64,000 nt of DNA, taken from the NCBI RefSeq assembly GCF_003841465.1, contig NZ_REFZ01000002.1:248001-312000 (forward strand), read 5' to 3'. The position numbers and the translations under genes were made by a program. The stretch's first letter is position 1. Each line of letters starts with the position of its first letter. The DNA comes from Natrarchaeobius oligotrophus. GTDB taxonomy: Archaea; Halobacteriota; Halobacteria; Halobacteriales; Natrialbaceae. Under the pieces are notes generated by a model. The model was not told the DNA's origin and made no database searches. It saw only the letters and a list, made by a program, of their open reading frames with translations. Below are positions 1 through 8,067 of the stretch, one piece after another.

Positions 1-286
1 TGACGATGACCTCCGTCTCGGGGTCGGCCGAGATGCCGTTTTCGCGCTCGAGTTTCGCCGACAGCGCCTCCCGCAGATCCGGCCGCCCCTGCGTCGGCGT
101 GTAGTGGGTCGCGCCGCTTCTGACGCGGTCGTCGACGCGGTCGACGATCGGTTCCGGCGTCGTAAAGTCCGGCTCGCCGATGCTCAAATCGGCGACGTCG
201 TCGTACGTGGCCGCCTCGTCGAACACTTCCCTGATTCCGGATTCGGGCATCCGAACGATCCGTCCCGCGAGTTCGCTCTCGTCCAT
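1..286 (-). CDS. PLP-dependent class I/II aminotransferase, N-terminal part (runs off left edge)
   Basis: Only the first 95 residues are inside the window; the C-terminus lies beyond position 1. The visible part has the standard N-terminal arm of aspartate-type aminotransferases: the DLSIGEPDF motif, then PEPIVDAV, then a THYTPTQGRPDLREAL segment with the conserved tyrosine and glycine that shape the substrate pocket. The PLP lysine is not visible. The start was placed at the ATG whose product begins MDESELAGR, which fits the family. Such enzymes move amino groups between amino acids and 2-oxo acids. It is on the same strand as the following dehydrogenase, 57 bp away, and may be co-transcribed. 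Its substrate cannot be told from this fragment. Confidence 0.85.
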   Translation of the reverse strand, partial: MDESELAGRIVRMPESGIREVFDEAATYDDVADLSIGEPDFTTPEPIVDRVDDRVRSGATHYTPTQGRPDLREALSAKLERENGISADPETEVIV

Positions 287-343
287 GTGAGTACCTGTCA
301 GAGGATGGCTAAAGTCGTTTGGTCTCCGTACGGTGGTTCGTTC

Positions 344-1333
344 CTACTCGAGCGCCTCGGGATTGACGATCCCCTCGTGCTCGCGGCGCTCGTAGGCCGC
401 GACGACGGCTTCGGATCCCTTCTCGATCAGCGCCTCGACCGATCGCTCGGAGTACCACGCGGCGTGGGGCGTCACGACGACGTCGTCGCGGTCGAGCAGC
501 GGGTTCGACGCCGACGGCGGTTCGGTCGCGAGCACGTCGAGTCCGGCCGAGAGCAGCGGTCCGTCCTCGAGGGCGTCGACGAGCGCGTCTTCGTCGACGA
601 GTTCTCCGCGGGAGGTGTTGACGAGGACGCTCGCCTCGGGCATCCGCGAGAGCACGTCGGCGTCGACGATCCCCCGGGTCTCGTCGGTCAGCGGCGCGTT
701 GAGCGACAGCACGTCGGATCGCTCGATCAGTTCGTCGAACTCGACGGGTTCGACGCCCGCGTCCCTGACGTCCTCGTCGTCGAGGAACGGGTCCGCGGCG
801 ACGCAGTCGAAGCCGATCGCGTTCGCGAGGTCGGCGGCCGCTCGGGCCTTGTTGCCGAACGCGAGGAATCCGAACGTGAGCTCCGAGAACGGACGAACGG
901 GGTCGACGAGGTCCCACTCCCACTCGCCGTCGGCCGTCGACGCGTCGTACTGCGGGAGCCCGCGGAGACACGAAAGCGCGAGCGCGATCACGTGTTCGCC
1001 GACCTCGCGGTTACAGTAGGTGGGGACGTTCGTGACGCGAACGCCGCGTTCGGTCGCGCCCTCCACGTCGATGCCGTCGATGCCGGTCGCGTACCGGCTG
1101 ACGACCGAACAGCCCGTCGCGTCCATCAGTTCGCCGGGAACGTCCGTGTAGTGCGTGAGCAACGCGTCGGCCTCGCCGACTCGCCGTGCGACGTCGTCCG
1201 CGGACTCCTCCGGCGAGACGTCCACGGCCTCGACGGCCACGGACTCGAACGCTCGCTCGAACGCGCGTCGCTCGCCGTCGACGGTACCGAACCAGTCTGG
1301 ATCGAGGTGAACGATCCGTACAGTACTGGACAT
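344..1333 (-). CDS. D-2-hydroxyacid dehydrogenase, CtBP-like
   Basis: A 329-residue member of the D-isomer specific 2-hydroxyacid dehydrogenase family, which reduces 2-oxo acids with NAD(P)H in the cytoplasm. The expected catalytic triad is present: Arg242 (in NTSRGELVD), Glu271 (ATEPP) and His290 (TPHAAW). An acidic Asp181 after the second strand of the nucleotide domain suggests NAD rather than NADP. The glycine loop is odd: residues 155-163 read GFLAFGNKA, so the first and last glycines of the usual GxGxxG are alanine. Closest general resemblance is to CtBP/phosphoglycerate dehydrogenase-like proteins. It sits at the edge of the N-heterocycle catabolic island and could reduce glyoxylate-like products, but this is inference only. 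Confidence 0.85.
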   Translation of the reverse strand: MSSTVRIVHLDPDWFGTVDGERRAFERAFESVAVEAVDVSPEESADDVARRVGEADALLTHYTDVPGELMDATGCSVVSRYATGIDGIDVEGATERGVRVTNVPTYCNREVGEHVIALALSCLRGLPQYDASTADGEWEWDLVDPVRPFSELTFGFLAFGNKARAAADLANAIGFDCVAADPFLDDEDVRDAGVEPVEFDELIERSDVLSLNAPLTDETRGIVDADVLSRMPEASVLVNTSRGELVDEDALVDALEDGPLLSAGLDVLATEPPSASNPLLDRDDVVVTPHAAWYSERSVEALIEKGSEAVVAAYERREHEGIVNPEALE

Positions 1334-1555
1334 ACGTTGTCACTTACTCGGATCGGCAAAAGATCTTCGGTGATTCGTCCGCAAAACTTCGATCACCACC
1401 CCCCGACTCCCCCCGAGTACACCGCCCCTCAGTGTCGTTGGCGTGCCGGTCGCCGGCCGGATGGCACGTCCCTCACGCCGACTGCAGACAGTCGTTGCCG
1501 GAGCGGCCGCGAGCCGTCCAGCAGTCGCTCCGACACTTCCGTACGCCAGACCGCA

Positions 1556-2050
1556 TCAATCGTCGGCCGGACTCGCTCGAGAGTCGTCGCTCATCTCCCC
1601 CGCCGCCCGCTTGACGCCCTCGAAGATCATGTCGTAGCCGGTGCACCGACAGGTGTTGCCGTGGAGTGCCGTCTCGATCTCTTCGTCCGTCGGATCCGAA
1701 TTCTCCTCGAGCAACGCGACGGTGGACATGACGAACCCGGGCGTACAGAAGCCACACTGGAGCGAGAACTCCTCGAGGAACGCCTCCTGGACAGGGTGGA
1801 GGTCGCCATCGTCGGCGAGATCCTCGACGGTCTGGATCGACTTGCCGTCGGCCATGCCGGCGATGTGCATGCAGGCTTTTCGCGGCTCGTCGTCGATCCT
1901 GACGGTGCAGGCACCGCAGACGCCCGTCGAACAGCCTTTCTTCGTTCCGGTCAGTCCGAGATCGTCCCGAAGGACGTCCACGAGCGGCTTCGAGGGATCG
2001 ACGTCGATCGTGTGCGATTCTCCGTTTACGGTCAGGGTCAGTTCCGTCAT
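1556..2050 (-). CDS. Molybdenum hydroxylase [2Fe-2S] small subunit (CoxS/XdhC-type ferredoxin subunit)
   Basis: A 164-residue iron-sulfur subunit of a xanthine dehydrogenase/CO dehydrogenase-family enzyme. The N-terminal plant-type ferredoxin domain binds one cluster through Cys40, Cys45, Cys48 and Cys60 (GCSTGVCGAC...C). The C-terminal helical domain binds the second cluster through Cys99, Cys102, Cys134 and Cys136 (QCGFCTPG and CRCTGY). Both clusters are intact, so electrons can pass from the Mo site to FAD. The ATG start overlaps the stop of the FAD subunit gene by 4 bp (ATGA), which shows translational coupling; an upstream-extended reading of the same frame would run through the FAD gene and is not credible. 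A short acidic tail follows CRCTGY. Confidence 0.95.
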   Translation of the reverse strand: MTELTLTVNGESHTIDVDPSKPLVDVLRDDLGLTGTKKGCSTGVCGACTVRIDDEPRKACMHIAGMADGKSIQTVEDLADDGDLHPVQEAFLEEFSLQCGFCTPGFVMSTVALLEENSDPTDEEIETALHGNTCRCTGYDMIFEGVKRAAGEMSDDSRASPADD

Positions 2051-2907
2051 GTGCGTGCTTCCTCGCGAGCGGTTCGGAGCGTTTTCTCCGCCAGGTTCCG
2101 AACCATCGACTGGCGGTACTCGGCCGATACGGACGGGTCGGGATCGACGGGAACCTCTTCGGCGGCGGCCGCGGCCGCAGCCTCGAGTTCCTCGTCGGTG
2201 ACTTCGGTACCGACGAGTTCGGCGGCGGCGTCCGACGCGGCGATCGGCCGGTCGGAGACGCTGCCGACGACGATGCGCGCGGTCTCGCACTCGTCGCCGT
2301 CGAACGAGAGGTACGAGGCGACGTTGACGACGGCCCGATCGTTCTCGCGGTAGGCCAGCTTCTCGTAGCCGACGCCCTCGCCGTCGCCGACGCGGGGGAC
2401 GCGGATCTCGGTCAGCAACTCGGTCGGGCCGAGCGCGCACTCGTAGAAGCCTGTGAAGAACTCGCCAGCGTCGCGTTCGATCTCGTCGTCGGTCGTCCGC
2501 GAGACGATCGTCGCGGCAAGCGCCATCAGCACGGGCGGGTAGTCGCCGGTCGGATCGGCGTACGCCGTCGCGCCGCCGATCGTCCCGGCGTTGCGGATCT
2601 GCAGGTCCGCGATCTCCCCCGCCGCCTCCGCCAGCACGGGAACCGCGTCGTGGACGACGTCCGAACGCTCCACGTCGCTGTGGTTGACGACCGCCCCCAG
2701 CGTGACGTGGTCGTCGTCCCGTTCGATCTCACCCAATCCCTCGACGCCGTTGATGTCGACCAGCGTATCGGGCGAAACGATCCCCTCTTTCATCAGTAGC
2801 CCGAGAGATTGCATCCCGGCGACGATCGTCGGGTCGGTTAATTCGTCTAGCATTTGACAGACCGAATCGACGGTCTCCGGCCTGTAGTACTCGGTTTGCG
2901 CTGACAT
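2047..2907 (-). CDS. Molybdenum hydroxylase FAD-binding medium subunit (CoxM/XdhB type)
   Basis: A 286-residue FAD-binding subunit of a xanthine dehydrogenase-family enzyme. The family FAD motifs are visible: a variant of the first PP-loop motif near residue 32 (VAGMQSLG) and the second motif with GTIGGATAYADPTGDYPP near residues 104-121. The CO dehydrogenase flavoprotein C-terminal domain follows (about residues 170-280). It accepts electrons from the FeS subunit and hands them to an external acceptor. The gene is first in its two-gene operon with the FeS subunit, overlapping it by 4 bp. A TATA-like element in the large inverted repeat at 2937-2982 lies about 30 bp upstream of the ATG, so the transcript is probably leaderless or nearly so. 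Confidence 0.93.
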   Translation of the reverse strand: MSAQTEYYRPETVDSVCQMLDELTDPTIVAGMQSLGLLMKEGIVSPDTLVDINGVEGLGEIERDDDHVTLGAVVNHSDVERSDVVHDAVPVLAEAAGEIADLQIRNAGTIGGATAYADPTGDYPPVLMALAATIVSRTTDDEIERDAGEFFTGFYECALGPTELLTEIRVPRVGDGEGVGYEKLAYRENDRAVVNVASYLSFDGDECETARIVVGSVSDRPIAASDAAAELVGTEVTDEELEAAAAAAAEEVPVDPDPSVSAEYRQSMVRNLAEKTLRTAREEART

Positions 2908-2936
2908 ACGCGTCGTCTCAAAGGTCGGGTGGAGAC

Positions 2937-2982
2937 GGTATTAAAACTTCGCCCGTGCCGGCGCGCCGAAGATTTTAATACC
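2937..2982. promoter_or_regulatory. Inverted-repeat bidirectional promoter of the Mo hydroxylase genes
   Basis: The left arm (2937-2951, GGTATTAAAACTTCG) and the right arm (2967-2982, CGAAGATTTTAATACC) are reverse complements except for one extra base in the right arm. Each arm holds an AT-rich TATA-like core in otherwise GC-rich DNA. The left core is correctly placed (about 30 bp) for the FAD subunit gene on the minus strand. The right core points at the large subunit gene but would leave a leader of roughly 100 nt, so a second promoter nearer that gene is possible. The symmetry may also be an operator. Confidence 0.6.
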
Positions 2983-3108
2983 GCCGCTACAGTCATCGAC
3001 ACGTACGGTAACGAGAGCGCTCGGTGACGAATAGCCGATTACGCGGCTCGTTCGTCGCTCGAGCGACTGACAGGCCGGTAACCGTACTCACGACCACGTC
3101 TACCACGC

Positions 3109-5436
3109 ATGACCGCTAACCAACTCCAGCAGGAACAGAAACAGAAGAAGACGTTCTCGAGCGTCGGTGATCGTCACTACGGTCCGGACGATCGATCGAA
3201 AGTCACCGGTGAACTAGCCTACGCGGACGACTTCGACAGGGAGGGGCTGTTACACGCCAAGGTGTGCCGATCGACCCGGGCGAGCGCCACCGTCGAGGAC
3301 GTCGACACGAGCGAGGCCGAAGCGATGGACGGCGTCGAAGCCGTCCTCACGGCGGACGACGTTCCGAACAACAAGTCGGCGTCGAACGTCGTCGGCCAGT
3401 CCCAGGAAGTCGGGTTGCTCGAGGCCAAACACCAGGTGCTCGCGGACGAGGTCGTCCGCTACTTCGGCGAACCCGTCGCGGTCGTCGCGGCGACCGATCC
3501 GGAGATCGCCGCGGAGGCGGCCGAGCGCATCCGCGTCAGCTACGGATCGAAAGAGGGCGTCTTCGATCCCGAGGAGGCGATGGACGACGACGCGCCGGCG
3601 GTCCACGGCGGGAACAACGTCATCGCCAGGTGGAAACTCAGGGAGGGCGACGTCGACAGCGCCTTCGACGAGGCAGACGTCGTCGTCGAAAACGAGTACC
3701 AGTCGTCCTTCCAGGAGCACGCCCACCTCGAGCCCGAATCCGGGGTCGCCTGGACCGACGACGACGGCGTCCTCAACCTCCGGGTCGCCACCCAGGTCAT
3801 CGAGCAGTACCGCGAGGTCGCCGAGATCCTCGGACTTCCCGAGAGCAAGGTTCGCGTTCGCGGGACGCTCATGGGCGGCGGCTTCGGTGGTAAGGAAGAC
3901 CTCACCGTCGAGCCTTACATCGCCCTGCTCGCCTGGGAGACCGGCCGACCGGTGAAACTCACCTACGACAGAGACGAGATGTTCGTCGGCCGCCACAAGC
4001 GGTCGCCGTTTACCGTCCGGTTCAAACACGCCGCCGACGACGAGGGGAACCTGCTCGCCGTCGAGTCCGAGCTGATCTCCGACTCCGGCGCGTACGTCTA
4101 CCTGAGTCCGTGGATCCTGCTGTACGCGACGTACCACTCGACGGGGCCGTACAAGATTCCGAACGTGAAAGCCGACGGCTACTCCGTGCTGACGAACAAC
4201 ACGCCGGGGAGCGCGTTCCGCTCGTTCGGCGCGGTCGAGATCACCTACGCCGTCGAACAGCAGATCGACGCCATCGCGCGCGAACTCGGGGTGGACCCCG
4301 CCGAGGTGCGCCGGAAGAACTACATCGAGCAAGGAGACACCACGGCGACGGGCCAGCCCATCCAGTCGGCGGTCATGCTCGAGGAGACCCAGGACGCCGT
4401 TCTCGACGCGCTCGGCGAACCCGAAGATCCCGACGATCCAGACGTCGTCGTCGGCCAGGGGATCGCAAGCAGCTGGCAGTCCTACGGCCGCATGCGCTAT
4501 CTCGGCGACCTCTCGTCGGCCTGGGTCGGCCTCGAGAAAGACGGCAGCGCCGTCGTCCGCAACGGCATTCCGGACCTCGGCGGCGGCCAGCGCGAGTCGC
4601 TGCGACAGATCGCCGCCGAGGAACTCGGCATCTCGACCGAGAACGTCCAGGTGAACTCGAGCGACACCCAGTCGACACCCCTCGGCGGGACCGTAACCGC
4701 GACCCGCGGCCTGTACATGTCCGGGAACGCGGTCAGAAAGACGGCGAACAAGCTCCGCCAGCAACTGCTCCAGAAGGCCGTCGAACTCACCGACGAGCGC
4801 GTCGACCCCGACGAACTCGAGCTGGTCAACGGCACCGTCCGAACGCCGGGACAGACGAGCGACATCCCGCTCGGCGAGGTCGTCAAAGCCTGTCACGCCG
4901 AAGGGAACCCGCTCCAAGAACTCGAGACGTTCCGCGCGCCGACCGAGCCGCCGATCGAAGACGAGGTGCTCGAGGGGTCGATCTTCCCCGACTTCACGTT
5001 CAGCACGCAGGGAGCCGAGGTCGCGGTGAACACCCGCACCGGGGACGTCTCGGTGAACAAACTCGCGCTCGCACACGACGTCGGGAAGGCGATCAACCCG
5101 GCGCGAGTGCAGGGCCAGATCGAAGGCGGCGCGGTCCAGGGACTGGGTTACGCGCTGATGGAGGACTACTCGCTCGACGACGGCGTCCCACTCACGCGAA
5201 ACCTCGCCGACTACAAACTCCCCTCGACGGCCGACGCGCCGGAGATGGAGACGATCATCTTCGAGTCCGAGTCCGGGGAGGGACCGTACGGCGCGAAAGG
5301 AATCGGCGAGCCGTCGATCACCGCCACACCGGGTGCGATCCTCAACGGGATCTACGACGCGGTCGGCGCGCGCATCACCGAGCTGCCGGCGTCGCCGGAG
5401 ACGGTGTACACGGCGATGCCAGACGACGAAAACTGA
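3109..5436 (+). CDS. Molybdenum hydroxylase molybdopterin-binding large subunit (xanthine dehydrogenase/aerobic CO dehydrogenase family)
   Basis: A 775-residue catalytic subunit with the a/b hammerhead domain (about residues 20-130) followed by the two molybdopterin-binding domains. Recognisable motifs are GGGFGGKED near residue 257, the GSAFRSFGAVE loop near residue 368, and KGIGEPS near residue 732, where the Glu is the general base of this family. The AFR-F-G loop resembles xanthine dehydrogenases more than form I CO dehydrogenase, whose loop carries a cysteine (AYxCSFR); CO oxidation is therefore unlikely. The enzyme hydroxylates an N-heterocycle or aldehyde at a Mo centre. It is divergent from the FeS and FAD subunit genes, and MoeA and XdhC encoded in the same island could supply and sulfurate the cofactor. 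The exact substrate is inferred from the neighbours as a purine or similar ring. Confidence 0.92.
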   Translation: MTANQLQQEQKQKKTFSSVGDRHYGPDDRSKVTGELAYADDFDREGLLHAKVCRSTRASATVEDVDTSEAEAMDGVEAVLTADDVPNNKSASNVVGQSQEVGLLEAKHQVLADEVVRYFGEPVAVVAATDPEIAAEAAERIRVSYGSKEGVFDPEEAMDDDAPAVHGGNNVIARWKLREGDVDSAFDEADVVVENEYQSSFQEHAHLEPESGVAWTDDDGVLNLRVATQVIEQYREVAEILGLPESKVRVRGTLMGGGFGGKEDLTVEPYIALLAWETGRPVKLTYDRDEMFVGRHKRSPFTVRFKHAADDEGNLLAVESELISDSGAYVYLSPWILLYATYHSTGPYKIPNVKADGYSVLTNNTPGSAFRSFGAVEITYAVEQQIDAIARELGVDPAEVRRKNYIEQGDTTATGQPIQSAVMLEETQDAVLDALGEPEDPDDPDVVVGQGIASSWQSYGRMRYLGDLSSAWVGLEKDGSAVVRNGIPDLGGGQRESLRQIAAEELGISTENVQVNSSDTQSTPLGGTVTATRGLYMSGNAVRKTANKLRQQLLQKAVELTDERVDPDELELVNGTVRTPGQTSDIPLGEVVKACHAEGNPLQELETFRAPTEPPIEDEVLEGSIFPDFTFSTQGAEVAVNTRTGDVSVNKLALAHDVGKAINPARVQGQIEGGAVQGLGYALMEDYSLDDGVPLTRNLADYKLPSTADAPEMETIIFESESGEGPYGAKGIGEPSITATPGAILNGIYDAVGARITELPASPETVYTAMPDDEN

Positions 5437-5497
5437 GCGGTCGAATCTGCGCCGTTCGACGGCGAACGATGCCCTTTTTCGCTTCGTTACTGCTCCG

Positions 5498-6838
5498 CTA
5501 GGATATTCTCCGTCCGTCGCCGGGCTCGTTCAGCGTCGCCATCTCCTCGGCGACGAGCGCGCCCCGCTGGTAGACCGCGGTCGGCATCCCCGTCAGCCTC
5601 AATCCGTCGAACGGGCTGTAGTCAGCCGCGCTCTCGAACCGCGTCGCGTCGACCGTCCACTCGCGGTCCGGATCGACGACCACCAGGTCGGCGTCGGCTC
5701 CCGGTCGAATCGCCCCCTTCCGCGGGTAGAGCCCGTGGAGTCTGGCCGGCCGTTGCGCGTAGAGATCGACGAGTTGCGAGACGGTGAGCCGGCCGCGATC
5801 GATCGCATCGAGCATCGCGGGGACGGCAGTCTCGAGCTGGGGCATCCCCGGCGGCACCTCGAGCGGTGGTCGGTCGCGCTCCTCGAGCTGGTGGGGGGCG
5901 TGGTCCGATCCGAGTAGCTGGACGTCGCCCGACTCGAGGTGATCCCAGAGCCGTTCGAAGTTCTCGGCGTCGCGAGCCGGCGGGGTACCGATCGCGTGCG
6001 TTCCGATCGAGGCGACGTCGTCGCGATCGAACGTGAGGTGGTACGGAGTAACCTCGGCGTGGACCGGGAGCCCGTCCGCTCTCGCGTCTCGGATGCGCGC
6101 GAGCGCTTCGGCGGTCGTGACGTGTGCGATCACCGTCTCGGTGCCCGTCTCGGCGACGACGTCGAGGACGTCGCTCACGGCCGTCGTCTCGGCGATCGGC
6201 GGCCGCGAGTCGAAGAAGGCGTCCATGCCGCCGTCGTCCGCACAGCGCGCGCGGAACTCGTCGAGGTACTCCTCGTCCTCGGCGTGGATGTACAGCGGCA
6301 ATCCGGCGTCGGCCACCTCCTCGAACGCGCGGTAGAGTACGCCCTTGTCGTCCATGAGCAGCGGACCGAAACTCGTCGCCATGAAGGTCTTGAACGCAGT
6401 CACGCCGGCGTCGGCGAGCGCCCGAATGTCGCCCGTACCCACGTTCTCCTCGGTGATCGCGCCGAAAAAGGCGTGGTCGACGTGGGAGTCCCGATCGAAC
6501 CGGTCGGCCTTCGACCGCAGCCGATCCACGTCGAGGACGGGCGGCACCGTGTTGGGCATCTCGACGATCGTCGTCACCCCGCCCGCGACCGCCGCGGCCG
6601 TTCCCGACTCGATCCCCTCTTTTTCCACGTAGCCCGGCTCACGCAGGTGGATGTGGCCGTCGACGAATCCGGGGAGGAGCCACTCGCCGTCGAGGTCGAC
6701 TCGTTCGTCGGCCTCGAGTTCCGCGTGCGGTTCGACCAGGTGCGTGACGATCCCGTCGGTCACGCCGACGGTCAGGTCCTGCAGTTCGCCGGCGTGGTAG
6801 ACGCGACCGCCGGAGAACTGAATATCGACGTCAGACAT
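5498..6838 (-). CDS. Allantoinase/dihydroorotase-family cyclic amidohydrolase
   Basis: A 446-residue cyclic amidohydrolase of the dihydroorotase/allantoinase/hydantoinase class, which opens cyclic ureide rings. All metal-site elements are visible: HIHLREPG (about residue 62), the lysine that becomes carboxylated in FKTFMATS (about residue 149), a histidine in YIHAEDE, a histidine in IAHVTTAE, and the aspartate in GSDHAPH (about residue 315). The C-terminal part (GADADLVVVDP) rebuilds the small b-sandwich typical of the superfamily. With a Mo hydroxylase and allantoate/carbamoyl-type amidohydrolases nearby, allantoinase or hydantoinase is more likely than biosynthetic dihydroorotase. The gene converges on the Mo large subunit gene. 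Confidence 0.88.
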   Translation of the reverse strand: MSDVDIQFSGGRVYHAGELQDLTVGVTDGIVTHLVEPHAELEADERVDLDGEWLLPGFVDGHIHLREPGYVEKEGIESGTAAAVAGGVTTIVEMPNTVPPVLDVDRLRSKADRFDRDSHVDHAFFGAITEENVGTGDIRALADAGVTAFKTFMATSFGPLLMDDKGVLYRAFEEVADAGLPLYIHAEDEEYLDEFRARCADDGGMDAFFDSRPPIAETTAVSDVLDVVAETGTETVIAHVTTAEALARIRDARADGLPVHAEVTPYHLTFDRDDVASIGTHAIGTPPARDAENFERLWDHLESGDVQLLGSDHAPHQLEERDRPPLEVPPGMPQLETAVPAMLDAIDRGRLTVSQLVDLYAQRPARLHGLYPRKGAIRPGADADLVVVDPDREWTVDATRFESAADYSPFDGLRLTGMPTAVYQRGALVAEEMATLNEPGDGRRIS

Positions 6839-6940
6839 ATCTCGAGTCTGTTCGCCGTATCCGCATAAAAGGTTCGCAACCGCCGCCGTTCGGCGTCCAC
6901 CGCCGTCGCTCGTCCGTTCGGTTCGATCGGTGGCGTCCGC

Positions 6941-7411
6941 TCAGGTGTCGACGGTACCCTCTGTGGCCGGCTCCGCGAACTCGGCCTGGACGTTGTCGAC
7001 CATCGTCTGCATCCGCTTGTTGACCGTGCTACGAAGCATCCGAAAGCCCAGCGAGGCGAGTTTGCCGCTGACGTCGATCGTCATCGTCTGGTGGATGTCA
7101 GTCCCGTCGCCGGTTTCCTCCAGAACGTAGCTCGCTTCGGCCTGAACCTGGGTGTTGCTTCCCGGCGCTTCGCCGTCGACGCTGACCACGAACGAGTTCG
7201 GCGGATCGAACTCCGTGATCTCGAGGTCGACCTCGAGGTCGAGCGAGACGCGGGAGATCGACTCCGAAACCTCCACCCGGTAGGACCGATCGCCGGTCTG
7301 TTCCGCGCCCGTGCAGTTCGGGATGACGCGCTCGAGGACTTCCGGGCGCTGCATTTCTTCGATGACGGTCTCTCGGGCAGTAGGTACTGTAACTGTCTCC
7401 TCGATCTCCAT
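6941..7411 (-). CDS. CoxG-like SRPBCC-family protein
   Basis: A 156-residue protein of the START/SRPBCC fold, in the branch called carbon monoxide dehydrogenase subunit G. The N-terminal half has the typical alternation of strands with a VPTARETVIEEMQRPEVLERVIP helix region, followed by GDRSYRVEV and a long hydrophobic C-terminal helix with SLGFRMLRSTVNKRM. In bacteria CoxG is linked to membrane recruitment of Mo hydroxylases, and its genes commonly accompany xanthine dehydrogenase-family operons. Its position 102 bp from the allantoinase-like gene, on the same strand, fits such an accessory role here. No catalytic residues can be proposed. Confidence 0.82.
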   Translation of the reverse strand: MEIEETVTVPTARETVIEEMQRPEVLERVIPNCTGAEQTGDRSYRVEVSESISRVSLDLEVDLEITEFDPPNSFVVSVDGEAPGSNTQVQAEASYVLEETGDGTDIHQTMTIDVSGKLASLGFRMLRSTVNKRMQTMVDNVQAEFAEPATEGTVDT

Positions 7412-7480
7412 GATACCTCGTAAGACGGTCCAGGGATATATTTCCGGCGATTGCTACCACGGCCTGTGATACCGACTCGC

Positions 7481-7924
7481 TCAGATGCGTCGGATCACGT
7501 CGCCGTCGGGTTCGATCGCGGCTATGTCATCCTCGGAGAGCGGGACTTCGACCTCGATCTCGAGCATGTACCCTTCGTGTGCGAGCTGATCGGCTCCGAG
7601 CACCGTATGACAGGGGTACGGTTCGTCGAACGTCTCCATGTAGACCTCCTTGTAGCCGTTGAAGTACTGCTCGTACGGATCGATGATGTGCGTCGTCACC
7701 TTCACGACGTCCTCGAAGCCCTTGTCGATCGTCTCGAGCAGGATGCCGACGTTCTCGTAGGCTTTTCGGGCCTGCGTCTCGACGTCGTCGCCGATGATCT
7801 CGGAAGTTTCGTCCATCGCGACCTGTCCGGCCGAGTAGAGCTGTCCGTTGGCGACGATGCCGTGGTTGTAGCCGATCTCGCGTGCGTCTTTCAGTTCGGG
7901 CGGGTTGATGGCGTATCGTTCCAT
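7481..7924 (-). CDS. RidA/YjgF-family imine deaminase-like protein
   Basis: A 147-residue RidA-family protein. It carries the family core NGQLYSAGQVAMDETSEI, the QARKAYENVGILLE helix and the C-terminal HTVLGADQLAHEGYMLEIEVEVP segment; the arginine usual in the catalytic pocket is not at its common place, so activity cannot be assumed. RidA members deaminate reactive enamines/imines, and catabolic clusters for purines and pyrimidines often contain a dedicated one. The ATG giving MERYAINPPEL was preferred over an in-frame ATG eight codons upstream because it starts at the conserved N-terminal strand. It lies between CoxG and the first M20 amidohydrolase gene on the same strand. Confidence 0.88.
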   Translation of the reverse strand: MERYAINPPELKDAREIGYNHGIVANGQLYSAGQVAMDETSEIIGDDVETQARKAYENVGILLETIDKGFEDVVKVTTHIIDPYEQYFNGYKEVYMETFDEPYPCHTVLGADQLAHEGYMLEIEVEVPLSEDDIAAIEPDGDVIRRI

Positions 7925-8067
7925 ACCTGCAGTACGCGAACCCGTCAATAAAAACTACTGCCGCCATAGGCGGTATCATCGTCTCGGCGGTGAGCGATCG
8001 GGCTACTCGGATCGCAACCGGCGACCGTTCGGTCACGTCGATCGGGACGGCGCTCGAGTGCAAGAAT

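Noticed and set aside
104-2353. Long plus-strand open frame opposite the dehydrogenase and Mo hydroxylase subunit genes
   Set aside because: It runs antisense through three recognisable genes and its product is Arg/Val/Asp-rich without any family motif; high-GC haloarchaeal coding DNA commonly leaves such open antisense frames.
3250-5076. 608-residue minus-strand frame opposite the Mo hydroxylase large subunit
   Set aside because: It lies entirely inside a clear molybdopterin subunit gene and shows no domain.
3109-5436. Carbon monoxide dehydrogenase as the identity of the Mo enzyme, suggested by CoxG-, CoxS- and CoxM-like neighbours
   Set aside because: The active-site loop reads GSAFRSFG and lacks the cysteine of form I CO dehydrogenase; the neighbours fit ureide breakdown.
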